From NCBI GenBank assembly GCA_964398945.1, contig CAYNOT010000020.1:1-64000 (forward strand): DNA of 64,000 nt, given 5' to 3'. The position numbers were made by a program, and so were the translations under genes. Positions within the stretch are counted from its first letter, which is position 1. Every line of letters begins with the position of its first letter. The notes beneath the pieces are model-generated. The model was not told where the DNA came from and made no database searches. It saw only the letters and a program-made list of their open reading frames with translations. The DNA is from JBGTGG01 sp964398945 (GTDB taxonomy: Bacteria; Bacteroidota; Bacteroidia; Cytophagales; Cyclobacteriaceae). Shown here one piece after another: positions 17,155-25,031 of this stretch.

Positions 17155-17236
17155 TCTAGTCTTGAGTAAATAGTAAATAGTCTTGAGTCCTTAGTCTTGA
17201 GTCACTGGATACTAGAATCCAGAATCTAGTATCTCC
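17155..17236. repeat. Low-complexity intergenic repeat upstream of the permease
   Basis: The same vocabulary as the 14.6-kb spacer recurs (TAGTCTTGAGTCCTTAGTCTTGAG), followed by GGATACTAGAATCC and AGAATCTAGTATCTCC. The latter parts are self-complementary and resemble the block between nuoM and nuoN. Confidence 0.55.
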
Positions 17237-17345
17237 CATGTAAAATCAGTGCCATTTTTAAATGGCTGATTTAAGGACGAAAAACCTATATTTTGGTGAG
17301 TGGAATGATCGGATGTGGACGAACGCGTTCGATATCGGGCGGTAA

Positions 17346-19301
17346 TTACTCGTACTCCCTTTTGATTTTCGCCTTTGCCTGCGGCCCTACTTTAATGGGT
17401 ACTTTTTCAATTTCCAGGTTGGCTGCTTCAATTCCATACAATTCTTCGTTGGATAAGCTGATGGATTTGAGGATGCGATATCCTTGAATGATCAAGGTAT
17501 CAAAGTTGGAAATATCGCTATCGGAGGAAGCCCACGAATGTAAAATGATAAACTTGAAATCGGATTGCATACTGTATTTATGCAGCGCTGGGTATGGGCT
17601 TATTAAATCAACTTCATCGGCATCGGCCATCTCATGAATGATTTTACTGAACAATACATTCACACGATGATCGGTTTTGAACCCGAGTTTCATCCGGATG
17701 AAAAAACATTTCTTCGGGATAATAGTGTCAACAGAATATTTGCTGGTGAAGGGATTGTCCACCGTATCCACATGCAGAAACCAGTATACATCAGCACGTT
17801 TCGGACGCTTCTTAAATATGGAATAAATAATATTGGAATCAATGAACCGCTTGCTGTCGGCTACCGCCATGTATACAAGATTGGTTGCTTCTTTGGGAAT
17901 GGTTTCATCTGCTTGCAAATCCTTGATCATTCCTTCGTAATGTTTTAAATCCACGAATTCGGTATGGCGTACACGCAACCTTCGCGCACGCATCAACACA
18001 AACATAACGATGAAGAAGACGGTTGCGATAAGAAATGAAAACCAGCCCCCGTGTTCGAATTTATTTAAGTTTGAAACCAGGAACATTCCTTCCAATGAGA
18101 AAAACACCACCGCCAAAAAGGTAGACCGAAATCGCGATTTTTTTGAAGTCGAAAAATAGAATACCAACAACGAAGTGGTCATCAACATGTCAAAAGCGAT
18201 CGCAAGGCCATACGCACCTTCCATCGCAGAAGATTCCCTGAAAATCAAAACAACGAGTATACACCCCGACATTAAAATCCAGTTGATGGCGGGGATATAT
18301 ATTTGCCCCATCAATTGGGTTGGGTAGCGAACGCGTGTATTAGGCCAGAGCTTAAGTTTGATAGCTTCATTCACCAGGGTAAACGTTCCGGATATCAACG
18401 CTTGGCTGGCGATTACGGCCGCAAAGGTTGCAATGATAATTCCAAACATCAGGAACCATTCCGGCATCATGGCGTAGAAGGGAACTTGCCCATCCAGCGT
18501 TGTTCCAATGTGGTTCAACAACCATGCGCCTTGTCCGAAATAATTCAACAACAAACATAGTTTCACAAAGCCCCATCCGATACGGATATTCTTTTTACCA
18601 CAATGGCCAAGATCAGAGTATAGCGCTTCGGCCCCCGTTGTACACAAAAACACTGCACCCAATAACCAAAAACCTCCCGGGTAATTTGCAAGTAAATTAA
18701 AAGCATAGTAGGGATTGATGGCTTTGAAAACGCTAAAATTTTCAACAAGGTTAACAGATCCGATAATGGCAATGGTACTGAACCAAACCAGCATGATGGG
18801 GCCAAATATTTTTCCTACAACACCTGTTCCGAATTGTTGAAAAACAAAGAGGCCAACCAGTATTGTAACCACAATTCCAACGGTTGGTATTTCAGGGTTA
18901 AAAATCCGGAGGCCTTCTATCGCAGAAGAAACACTGATGGCGGGGGTAATAAATCCATCGGCAATCAATGTAGCACAACCAATGATCGCAGGGTAAACCA
19001 CCCATTGTACTTTGTACCTTCGTACCAATGCGTACAATGCAAAAATACCTCCTTCACCCTTGTTGTCGGCATTGAGGGCCAGGTAAACATACTTAATGGA
19101 AGTGACCATGGTCAACGTCCAGAAAACGCAGGACAAACCACCCAATACCAATTCTTCAGAGATAATACTTTCGCCAACAATAGCTTTGAAAACATACAGT
19201 GGTGATGTTCCAATGTCACCATAGATGATGCCCAACGAAACAAGGACGCCCGCAGCAGATAAGGCATGGTGACCCGAATGTTTCTTTTCTTCCGAATCCA
19301 T
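17346..19301 (-). CDS. kup: Kup-family low-affinity potassium uptake protein
   Basis: A 651-aa protein of normal Kup/HAK length. The N-terminal 430 residues form about twelve membrane helices, starting with the family signature GIIYGDIGTSPLYVFKAI, followed by DNKGEGGIFALYAL and FLCTTGAEALYSDLGH. The last 200 residues are the cytoplasmic domain. The family imports K+ with protons. ATG at 19301. It is the first gene after the upstream NADH dehydrogenase on the same strand, with a 74-bp gap. Confidence 0.95.
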   Translation of the reverse strand: MDSEEKKHSGHHALSAAGVLVSLGIIYGDIGTSPLYVFKAIVGESIISEELVLGGLSCVFWTLTMVTSIKYVYLALNADNKGEGGIFALYALVRRYKVQWVVYPAIIGCATLIADGFITPAISVSSAIEGLRIFNPEIPTVGIVVTILVGLFVFQQFGTGVVGKIFGPIMLVWFSTIAIIGSVNLVENFSVFKAINPYYAFNLLANYPGGFWLLGAVFLCTTGAEALYSDLGHCGKKNIRIGWGFVKLCLLLNYFGQGAWLLNHIGTTLDGQVPFYAMMPEWFLMFGIIIATFAAVIASQALISGTFTLVNEAIKLKLWPNTRVRYPTQLMGQIYIPAINWILMSGCILVVLIFRESSAMEGAYGLAIAFDMLMTTSLLVFYFSTSKKSRFRSTFLAVVFFSLEGMFLVSNLNKFEHGGWFSFLIATVFFIVMFVLMRARRLRVRHTEFVDLKHYEGMIKDLQADETIPKEATNLVYMAVADSKRFIDSNIIYSIFKKRPKRADVYWFLHVDTVDNPFTSKYSVDTIIPKKCFFIRMKLGFKTDHRVNVLFSKIIHEMADADEVDLISPYPALHKYSMQSDFKFIILHSWASSDSDISNFDTLIIQGYRILKSISLSNEELYGIEAANLEIEKVPIKVGPQAKAKIKREYE

Positions 19302-19375
19302 TACTTGGTGCCGTAAGTATATACGGCTTCTTTAATTTTTAAGTGTTGATCCTTGCTTTATATAGTTATTAGTTA

Positions 19376-20719
19376 TCAATTCTCGTCCTTTTTATTTGAA
19401 ATCGGCCCCTTCGTTCCATGGGCTAAACTGGGATTCCTGCTAATAATAAGGCGGTTGCTCTTATCGTATGAGAAGTACCCCCAAAACCAATTGAACAGCA
19501 CCAAAAACTTGTTTCTAAACCCAATTAGTGAGATGAGGTGTACAAACATCCAGATAATCCAGGCAAAGAAACCCTGCGTTTTAAATTGCTTCAAGTCAAC
19601 AACCGCCCGGTTTCTTCCAATGGTTGCCATCGAACCGCCATCTTTATAGCGAAATGGTTTTAATGGCTTTTTCAGGATCATGTTCATGATATTTTTTGCA
19701 ACCAGCCTTCCTTGTTGCATGGCCGGAGGGGCAACCATCGGGTGTCCCATTGGGAAATCCGGATCGCCTTCCATAATGGCACAATCGCCAATGGCGAAAA
19801 TATTTTCCTGACCTTTGACTTTATTGAATTCATCCACGATGATTCGTTTTTGCTTTCCGAACGATGTTGATGGTAAGCCATTGACAGGTTTTCCAACAAC
19901 ACCCGCAGCCCAGATCAGGGTCCGGGTAATTAACCTTTCGTTCGTGTTAAAGATTACCTCATATCCATCATACGATTTAACTGCACAGTTTAGATGGACT
20001 TTGATACCCAGTCTATGAAGGTATTCCAATGCTTTTTCAGATGCTTTTTCACTCATCCCGTTGAGCAATCTTCCGGTTGCTTCCACCAGGTGGATATCCA
20101 TGTGGCTCATTTCCAATTCCTTGTAATCTTTTGGGAAAACATGGATTTTTAATTCAGCCAATGCACCAGCCAACTCGACCCCGGTTGGCCCCCCGCCAAC
20201 GATAACAAAGTCCATCAGGCTGTTCATTTCTTCCGGGTCATCGGTCAACAGTGCGGTCTCAAAATTCCGGATGATAATGTTTCGAAGTTTAATAGAATCC
20301 ACAATACTTTTCATAGGAACGGAATTGGATTCCACATCCTGCATTCCGTAGTGGTTGGTGGTGGCCCCGTTGGCAATCACCAGGTAATCATATTTCACTT
20401 TGCCGATGGAAGTTTCAATGGTGTTTTCCATTGCGTTGATAGCGGTTACCTCCGCCATTCGAAAGTAGAAATTTTCCTGGTTGCTAAAGCGCTTCCGAAA
20501 GGGGAATATAATCGAGTTGGTTTCGAGCCCGGAAGTGGCAACCTGATAAAGAAGGGGTTGGAATGTATGGTGGTTGTTTCGATCAATCAATACAACCTGG
20601 GTATTTGTATTGCGCAGTTTCTTTGCTACTTCCAGACCACCAAAGCCACCGCCAATAATGATTATACGGGGTTTGCCCAAGTCTGCAATCCGTGTACGCG
20701 TAGTAATTAATTTGGGCAT
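19376..20719 (-). CDS. ndh: Type II NADH:quinone oxidoreductase (NDH-2)
   Basis: About 447 aa from the ATG at 20719; a TTG start 30 bases upstream is possible. Two Rossmann motifs are present: RIIIIGGGFGGLEVAKKL for FAD and FVIVGGGPTGVELAGAL for NADH. The conserved FAIGDCAIMEGDP and the quinone-site region AMQQGRLVAKNI are also clear. The C-terminus has amphipathic/hydrophobic helices (FFAWIIWMFVHLISLIGF) that anchor NDH-2 to the membrane. The enzyme passes electrons from NADH to quinone without pumping. This matters here because the complex I operon in this window lacks its NADH-binding subunits. Confidence 0.93.
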   Translation of the reverse strand: MPKLITTRTRIADLGKPRIIIIGGGFGGLEVAKKLRNTNTQVVLIDRNNHHTFQPLLYQVATSGLETNSIIFPFRKRFSNQENFYFRMAEVTAINAMENTIETSIGKVKYDYLVIANGATTNHYGMQDVESNSVPMKSIVDSIKLRNIIIRNFETALLTDDPEEMNSLMDFVIVGGGPTGVELAGALAELKIHVFPKDYKELEMSHMDIHLVEATGRLLNGMSEKASEKALEYLHRLGIKVHLNCAVKSYDGYEVIFNTNERLITRTLIWAAGVVGKPVNGLPSTSFGKQKRIIVDEFNKVKGQENIFAIGDCAIMEGDPDFPMGHPMVAPPAMQQGRLVAKNIMNMILKKPLKPFRYKDGGSMATIGRNRAVVDLKQFKTQGFFAWIIWMFVHLISLIGFRNKFLVLFNWFWGYFSYDKSNRLIISRNPSLAHGTKGPISNKKDEN

Positions 20720-20880
20720 TTTAAAATTAAAACCGTTAAACAGGCACAATTTAGTGGGGTATTGAGCAATACCAAAGAAATACCTGGGAATAGTTATTTA
20801 CAACCATCTTGAATTTACGATCTTTAATCGTACGTAAAATAATTTGACCGCCACAATCGATTTCGAATCAAAATCAAATG

Positions 20881-20888
20881 TATTTTTG
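20881..20888 (+). promoter_or_regulatory. Candidate -7 promoter box for the lipoprotein gene
   Basis: TATTTTTG fits TAnnTTTG and lies 30 bp before the ATG at 20919. It argues against the earlier in-frame TTG-type start at 20844. No clear -33 element. Confidence 0.35.
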
Positions 20889-20918
20889 TTGACAGTCAAC
20901 CCTAAACACCTAAATGCT

Positions 20919-21680
20919 ATGAGCAAACGAAGTTATTATTTAATCCCCTTATTTATCCTTTTGGTGCTGGTTTCTTGTGACAAAGAGGAGAAAGCCGCCT
21001 TACAAACGCAAGTTGATTCGTTGCGCTTTGAATTGGAGAACAGTCAAAAAATAGCAGGAACACTGCTGGAAGTGGGTGTTTTGATGGACAGTATTGATGC
21101 CAACCGTCAGTTGCTTCGTATCGATATGAATATGGAACAGGGTATTTCGTATGACGATTATACTTCCCGTATGAAAGATATTAACGACTATGTTAAAAAT
21201 ACAGAGCGGAAATTGGCAGGATTGGAAGAAGAGTTAAGGAAAAACAAGTCGAGCGCTTCTTCTTATGCCGCAACAATAAAAAAATTACGAAATGACCTGG
21301 AAACGAAAGCCAAGGAAATTGCTACCCTGCAAGAACAGGTGGATACGTACCGTAATGAAAACCAGAATTTGATTCAAACCGTTGACTTGCAAGAATCGAT
21401 GCTTGTTGACAAGGAACTTCAACTCATAGAAAAAAACCAAGAGCTGGCGTTGATAGAGGCACGTATTCAGGAACTGATGATCCAATCGAAAATGACAGAA
21501 GCGGAAGCATATTACGCACGGGGCGAAGCGATAGAAGAAGCGGCAAACCGGACCAAGTTGGCCCCGAAGAAAAAGAAAGAAACTTTGCGTGAAGCACTGG
21601 AGCTTTATAAAAAATCCCTTTCACTGGGCAATGACCAGGCGAAAGCCAAGATTGACGCATTGGAAACACGGTTGAAATAG
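20919..21680 (+). CDS. Coiled-coil lipoprotein, hypothetical
   Basis: A 253-aa protein starting MSKRSYYLIPLFILLVLVSC, a lipoprotein signal with lipobox LVSC and lipidated cysteine at about residue 20. The following residue is aspartate. The rest is largely heptad-patterned coiled coil (TQVDSLRFELENSQ, then long E/K/L-rich stretches), ending with an Ala-rich helical segment (EAYYARGEAIEEAANRTK) and a TPR-like ALELYKKSLSLG. This resembles periplasmic structural lipoproteins. No enzymatic motif is seen and function is unknown. Monocistronic, followed by a strong terminator. Confidence 0.8.
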   Translation: MSKRSYYLIPLFILLVLVSCDKEEKAALQTQVDSLRFELENSQKIAGTLLEVGVLMDSIDANRQLLRIDMNMEQGISYDDYTSRMKDINDYVKNTERKLAGLEEELRKNKSSASSYAATIKKLRNDLETKAKEIATLQEQVDTYRNENQNLIQTVDLQESMLVDKELQLIEKNQELALIEARIQELMIQSKMTEAEAYYARGEAIEEAANRTKLAPKKKKETLREALELYKKSLSLGNDQAKAKIDALETRLK

Positions 21681-21700
21681 CATACAAAAGTTTAAGCTCG

Positions 21701-21727
21701 ACCCCGGGGAAACCCGGGGTTTTTTTG
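21701..21727. terminator. Strong GC-rich terminator
   Basis: CCCCGGG / CCCGGGG stem with a GAAA-type loop, followed by seven T residues. It lies between convergent genes and ends the lipoprotein transcript. Confidence 0.85.
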
Positions 21728-21741
21728 TGTTTTTTTGCGGA

Positions 21742-22698
21742 TCAATTCCGCACGATGAGGTACCACATATAGATAAAATAGCAAATGAGCAAAACGATTG
21801 CTTCCCATCGGTCCAGCTTGTTTGCATTTAGTGTAAACATTGTAACCATCAATAGAACAGTACCGATCGCCAATACCATAATGTCAATGTTAAGAACAGG
21901 TGAAAATTCAACCGGGTTTATAAGTCCATTGATTGCGAGAATGAAAAAGATGTTGAAAATGTTGGAGCCAATGATATTGCCCACCGCAATGTCTGTGTTC
22001 TTTTTAAAAGCCGCGACCAAAGATGTGGCGAGTTCTGGCAGGGAAGTGCCTACCGCCAAAATGGTAAGGCCGATCAATTTCTGGCTGAGCCCGAAATACT
22101 CAGCAATTGCCACCGCATTTTCCGTAACCAGATAGCCACCGCCAACCAGCCCGGCTATGCCGCCAATCACCATGATCGTAGAAAGTGGAATGGTGTATTC
22201 TTTTATTTCTTCTTCGTCTGGTATTTCAGTTTTGATGGACCGATAAATGTAGAACATAAAAAAGAGAAAACCGATCATCAATATTCCGGCATCTATCCTG
22301 CTCAATACATTTACATCCCCACCAAAAAGCTGTACATCGTTGACCAATAACCATAACAGGCCAACGCCCAACAAGGAAAATGGAACTTCGTATTTTACAG
22401 ATTTCTTTTGGACTACCAACGGGTATATTGCACCGGTGACCCCCAGGATAAAAAGAAGATTGAAGATATTACTGCCGATTACATTTCCGAAGATGGCATC
22501 GTTCAGGCCATTCATGCTGGCAAATACATTAACAGTAAGCTCCGGTGCTGAGGTACCAAAGGCAACAATGGTAAGGCCTATCGTGAGAGCAGAAATTTTT
22601 AACCGTTTTGCAAGCGATGAAGCCCCCCCTACTAAAAAATCTGCACCTTTGATCAAAATAATAAAGCCTGCAAAAAGTAATACGGTGTTTAAGGGCAT
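21742..22698 (-). CDS. Calcium/sodium antiporter (CaCA family, YrbG-like)
   Basis: A 318-aa membrane protein with ten predicted helices and two inverted alpha-repeats characteristic of K+-independent Na+/Ca2+ exchangers: VAFGTSAPELTVNVFA with GNVIGSNIFNLLFILG, and AVGTSLPELATSLVAA with GNIIGSNIFNIFFILA. The paired GTS-PE and GSN-FN motifs form the ion-binding sites. It exports calcium from the cytoplasm using the sodium or proton gradient. ATG at 22698. It is divergent from the polyprenyl synthase gene, with a 168-bp spacer holding both promoters. Confidence 0.94.
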   Translation of the reverse strand: MPLNTVLLFAGFIILIKGADFLVGGASSLAKRLKISALTIGLTIVAFGTSAPELTVNVFASMNGLNDAIFGNVIGSNIFNLLFILGVTGAIYPLVVQKKSVKYEVPFSLLGVGLLWLLVNDVQLFGGDVNVLSRIDAGILMIGFLFFMFYIYRSIKTEIPDEEEIKEYTIPLSTIMVIGGIAGLVGGGYLVTENAVAIAEYFGLSQKLIGLTILAVGTSLPELATSLVAAFKKNTDIAVGNIIGSNIFNIFFILAINGLINPVEFSPVLNIDIMVLAIGTVLLMVTMFTLNANKLDRWEAIVLLICYFIYMWYLIVRN

Positions 22699-22866
22699 AC
22701 AGGTTATGGGGGGTGTTATTCATTTTAAAAATAAGTAGAAATTATTAACATATTACTATACCGGGTGGTGTTCACAATATTATTCATGCCTGGGCCCATG
22801 TTTGACACTAAACAAAATTTAGGAAGGTATGCAAACTAAGAAATCAATGCGTATAATTGCCTTTCA

Positions 22867-23841
22867 ATGGCAATAGCATTAGAGGAAATAAAAGCGCCAA
22901 TAGCCCGTGAAATGGAAGAATTTGAACCGAAATTCAGAGCTTCCATGCAAACCCGTGTTTTATTGTTGGACAAAATAATGAGTTACATCGTGAAGCGCAA
23001 AGGCAAGCAGATGCGGCCTATGTTTGTGTTTCTAAGTGCAGGTGCATGTGGTGCTATCAGTGAATCAACGTTTAGGGGCGCCTCCCTGATAGAATTGCTG
23101 CACACAGCAACATTGGTGCATGATGATGTGGTGGACGAAGCCAACTATAGAAGAGGGTTCTTTTCGGTAAATGCGCTTTGGAAAAACAAAGTTGCGGTGT
23201 TGGTAGGGGATTTCTTGTTATCACGCGGTTTACTGCTTTCGGTTGAACATAAGGAATTTGATTTGCTGGCCATTGTTTCCAATGCGGTTCGCGAAATGAG
23301 CGAAGGGGAATTGCTTCAAATGGAGAAATCGAGAAGCCTCAATATGACAGAGGACATTTATTTTGAGATTATCCGGCAGAAAACCGCTTCCTTGTTATCT
23401 TCCTGTTGTGCCGTAGGGGCAAGCTCAACCGGGGCACCTGAAGATGTTGTCCAGAAGATGAAATTGTTTGGTGAAAAAGTGGGGATGGCCTTTCAAATAA
23501 AAGATGACCTGTTTGATTACGGTGAGGAAGAAATCGGAAAACCTTTAGGGATTGATATCAAAGAAAAGAAGATGACCTTGCCACTTATCTTTTCACTTTC
23601 AAAAACTTCGTGGTTGGAGAAAAGAAGGATAATGGGAATTGTGAAAAGCGACCGCAAAAGCCCAAAGCAAGTGAAGGAAGTTATTGACTTTGTGAAAAAG
23701 AACGGTGGGATTGAGTATGCGAAGGAAAAGATGGAAACATTCCATCATGAAGCGTTGAAAATCTTAGGGGATTTTGCTGATTCTTCCTATAAAAACTCAC
23801 TGGTTGATCTTGTTCAATTTACGATCAATCGAAAAATCTAA
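22867..23841 (+). CDS. Polyprenyl (octaprenyl-type) diphosphate synthase
   Basis: A 324-aa trans-isoprenyl diphosphate synthase. First aspartate-rich motif LVHDDVVDEAN and second motif IKDDLFDYGEEEIGKPLGID, plus KRKGKQMRP near the N-terminus and the DIKEKKMTLPL segment. It chains isopentenyl diphosphate onto an allylic primer to make the side chain of menaquinone or a related lipid. Long-chain specificity (heptaprenyl/octaprenyl) is inferred from overall similarity to IspB-type enzymes. Three bases after its stop begins an SDR-like reading frame that is broken (next entry). Confidence 0.93.
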   Translation: MAIALEEIKAPIAREMEEFEPKFRASMQTRVLLLDKIMSYIVKRKGKQMRPMFVFLSAGACGAISESTFRGASLIELLHTATLVHDDVVDEANYRRGFFSVNALWKNKVAVLVGDFLLSRGLLLSVEHKEFDLLAIVSNAVREMSEGELLQMEKSRSLNMTEDIYFEIIRQKTASLLSSCCAVGASSTGAPEDVVQKMKLFGEKVGMAFQIKDDLFDYGEEEIGKPLGIDIKEKKMTLPLIFSLSKTSWLEKRRIMGIVKSDRKSPKQVKEVIDFVKKNGGIEYAKEKMETFHHEALKILGDFADSSYKNSLVDLVQFTINRKI

Positions 23842-23844
23842 AAG

Positions 23845-24044
23845 ATGGAATTAAAAGGCCAGGTTGCAATTGTTACAGGATCCAGTCAGACCCGCACAAA
23901 ACCTGTGAAGCGATATTTGACGGAAGAAATGAAATCCCGGGTTTTGAAGAAGTTGAATTAACTACTGGACTAAGCCACGGGTTTATTTATAAAGGCTATG
24001 CTGATTGGCTAGACCCGTTGATGGATTGGTTTCAGGATCATTAA
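23845..24044 (+). pseudogene. Deletion scar: SDR N-terminus joined to a hydrolase-like C-terminus
   Basis: The ATG at 23845 opens MELKGQVAIVTGSSQ, the classic Rossmann start (TGxxxGxG type) of a short-chain dehydrogenase such as FabG, but this frame ends at 23961 after 38 codons of unrelated sequence. From about 23880, a different frame reads DPHKTCEAIFDGRNEIPGFE and continues to WLDPLMDWFQDH and TAA at 24042-24044. This looks like the C-terminal end of another protein, perhaps a dienelactone-hydrolase-like alpha/beta hydrolase. The two pieces meet near GGATCCAGTCAG, so an internal deletion probably fused two neighbouring genes out of frame. Neither part can be functional. Confidence 0.6.
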
Positions 24045-24359
24045 TTATTTTTTGGAAACTGTATTATATGAAGTTTTTAGTATCTCGCTGAACAATTTTT
24101 TAGATACAGAGTTCAAATCAACGACCGTATACCCCATCTTTCCCCACCCGCCTTTTACGGGATAGATGATTTTTTCATCGTGGGACGAGAACAAGCTCTG
24201 ATCTTCCAATGTAAGCTTAACCACTGCCTGGTTTTTATTGACATCAAGTGTGAGAAAAATCTTTTTCTTGATCCGAAAAGAAAGCTTCTCAAAATGCGGT
24301 TGTTCGGTAGCCCCTTCAAAGGCCAATGCCAACTTTCGTGCAGCTTCAATAGTTACCAT
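24045..24359 (-). CDS. MmcQ/YjbR-family protein
   Basis: A 104-aa protein typical in length for MmcQ/YjbR (CyaY-like fold) proteins. It begins MVTIEAARKLALAFEGATEQPHF and contains KKIFLTLD and the G-G-W-G-K-M-G-Y-T-V loop close to the C-terminus. Members are often annotated as DNA-binding, but the biochemical role is not established. The stop abuts the end of the scar frame on the opposite strand. Confidence 0.82.
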   Translation of the reverse strand: MVTIEAARKLALAFEGATEQPHFEKLSFRIKKKIFLTLDVNKNQAVVKLTLEDQSLFSSHDEKIIYPVKGGWGKMGYTVVDLNSVSKKLFSEILKTSYNTVSKK

Positions 24360-24454
24360 GGTGATCTAAATATAGTGAAACCCCTCTTTACTGCGTATGG
24401 TATCAAATTACGGAAATTTAATTCGAGTAAGTGTTTACACATGTTTTAGATAAT

Positions 24455-24673
24455 TTAAATCGCACTGAACTCAGAAGAGGGTTGAGTTGCTTCCGGTACA
24501 TTTCCAACAGGTATACATTCACATACTTCCGTAAACGCTCCCCATTTTTTTTGTATGGCAGGACTGGTATGCGTTTTTTCAATCGCTCCTTTCGACAGCC
24601 ATTCAAAGACTTCGATGATGGTTCCATCCTGCACTTGCATCAGGATGGTTTGATCATTGCCAAATATTTTGAA
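24455..24673 (-). pseudogene. C-terminal remnant of a small conserved protein
   Basis: The open frame after a TGA at 24674-24676 reads FKIFGNDQTILMQVQDGTII and continues EVFEWLSKGAIEKTHTSPAIQ to EATQPSSEFSAI. The first ATG is at 24640, giving only 61 aa. The pattern (a V-EIFEW strand, then A-x-x-x-H-x-x-P-A-x-x-x-x-W and a C-E-x-x-P-V-G-x-x-P-E-A end) looks like the second half of a roughly 100-aa conserved protein family, recalled but not named with certainty. The missing N-terminus suggests a truncated gene; a short functional protein cannot be excluded. The 24360-24454 segment shows nothing else. Confidence 0.45.
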
Positions 24674-24690
24674 TCAACTAAGAAAATTAA

Positions 24691-25029
24691 CTAATAATCC
24701 TTCTTCCCCCGATCCCAATAATTGGGTTCAGCTGTTTTTGTTTTCTGGTTCCAATAATCTGGTGTAACCCTGTTTCCTTCCAAAGTCCTTAGTTCACGGT
24801 TATATACTTTCACGATTGGATTAAAGGTAACATCCAGCGTTGCGATAAGCCATGTGGAGGGTTCGGTCTCAACTTTGTTGGGAACTTCTTCAATAACGGT
24901 ATCATGGTTATTGTGTTTTAGCAATGCCTGTAAAAACCCTGCACGTTCTTTTGTTAAACCTTCTTCAATTATCCGGTGGTTGGCCCCGTTGATTTCTTTT
25001 ATGGGATGCTGAAATTTTAGTAGCGACAT
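24691..25029 (-). CDS. Hypothetical protein, last gene of the nuo operon
   Basis: A 112-aa protein from ATG 25029, two bases after the nuoN stop; a TTG two codons earlier would overlap that stop. There is no signal peptide or membrane segment. The sequence starts MSLLKFQHPIKEINGANHRI, contains a beta-like stretch STWLIATLDVTFNPIVKVYN, and ends with repeated YW motifs (PDYWNQKT, PNYWDRGKKDY). I do not recognise a family. Tight coupling to nuoN suggests co-expression with complex I, not necessarily a functional link. Confidence 0.65.
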   Translation of the reverse strand: MSLLKFQHPIKEINGANHRIIEEGLTKERAGFLQALLKHNNHDTVIEEVPNKVETEPSTWLIATLDVTFNPIVKVYNRELRTLEGNRVTPDYWNQKTKTAEPNYWDRGKKDY

Positions 25030-25031
25030 AA

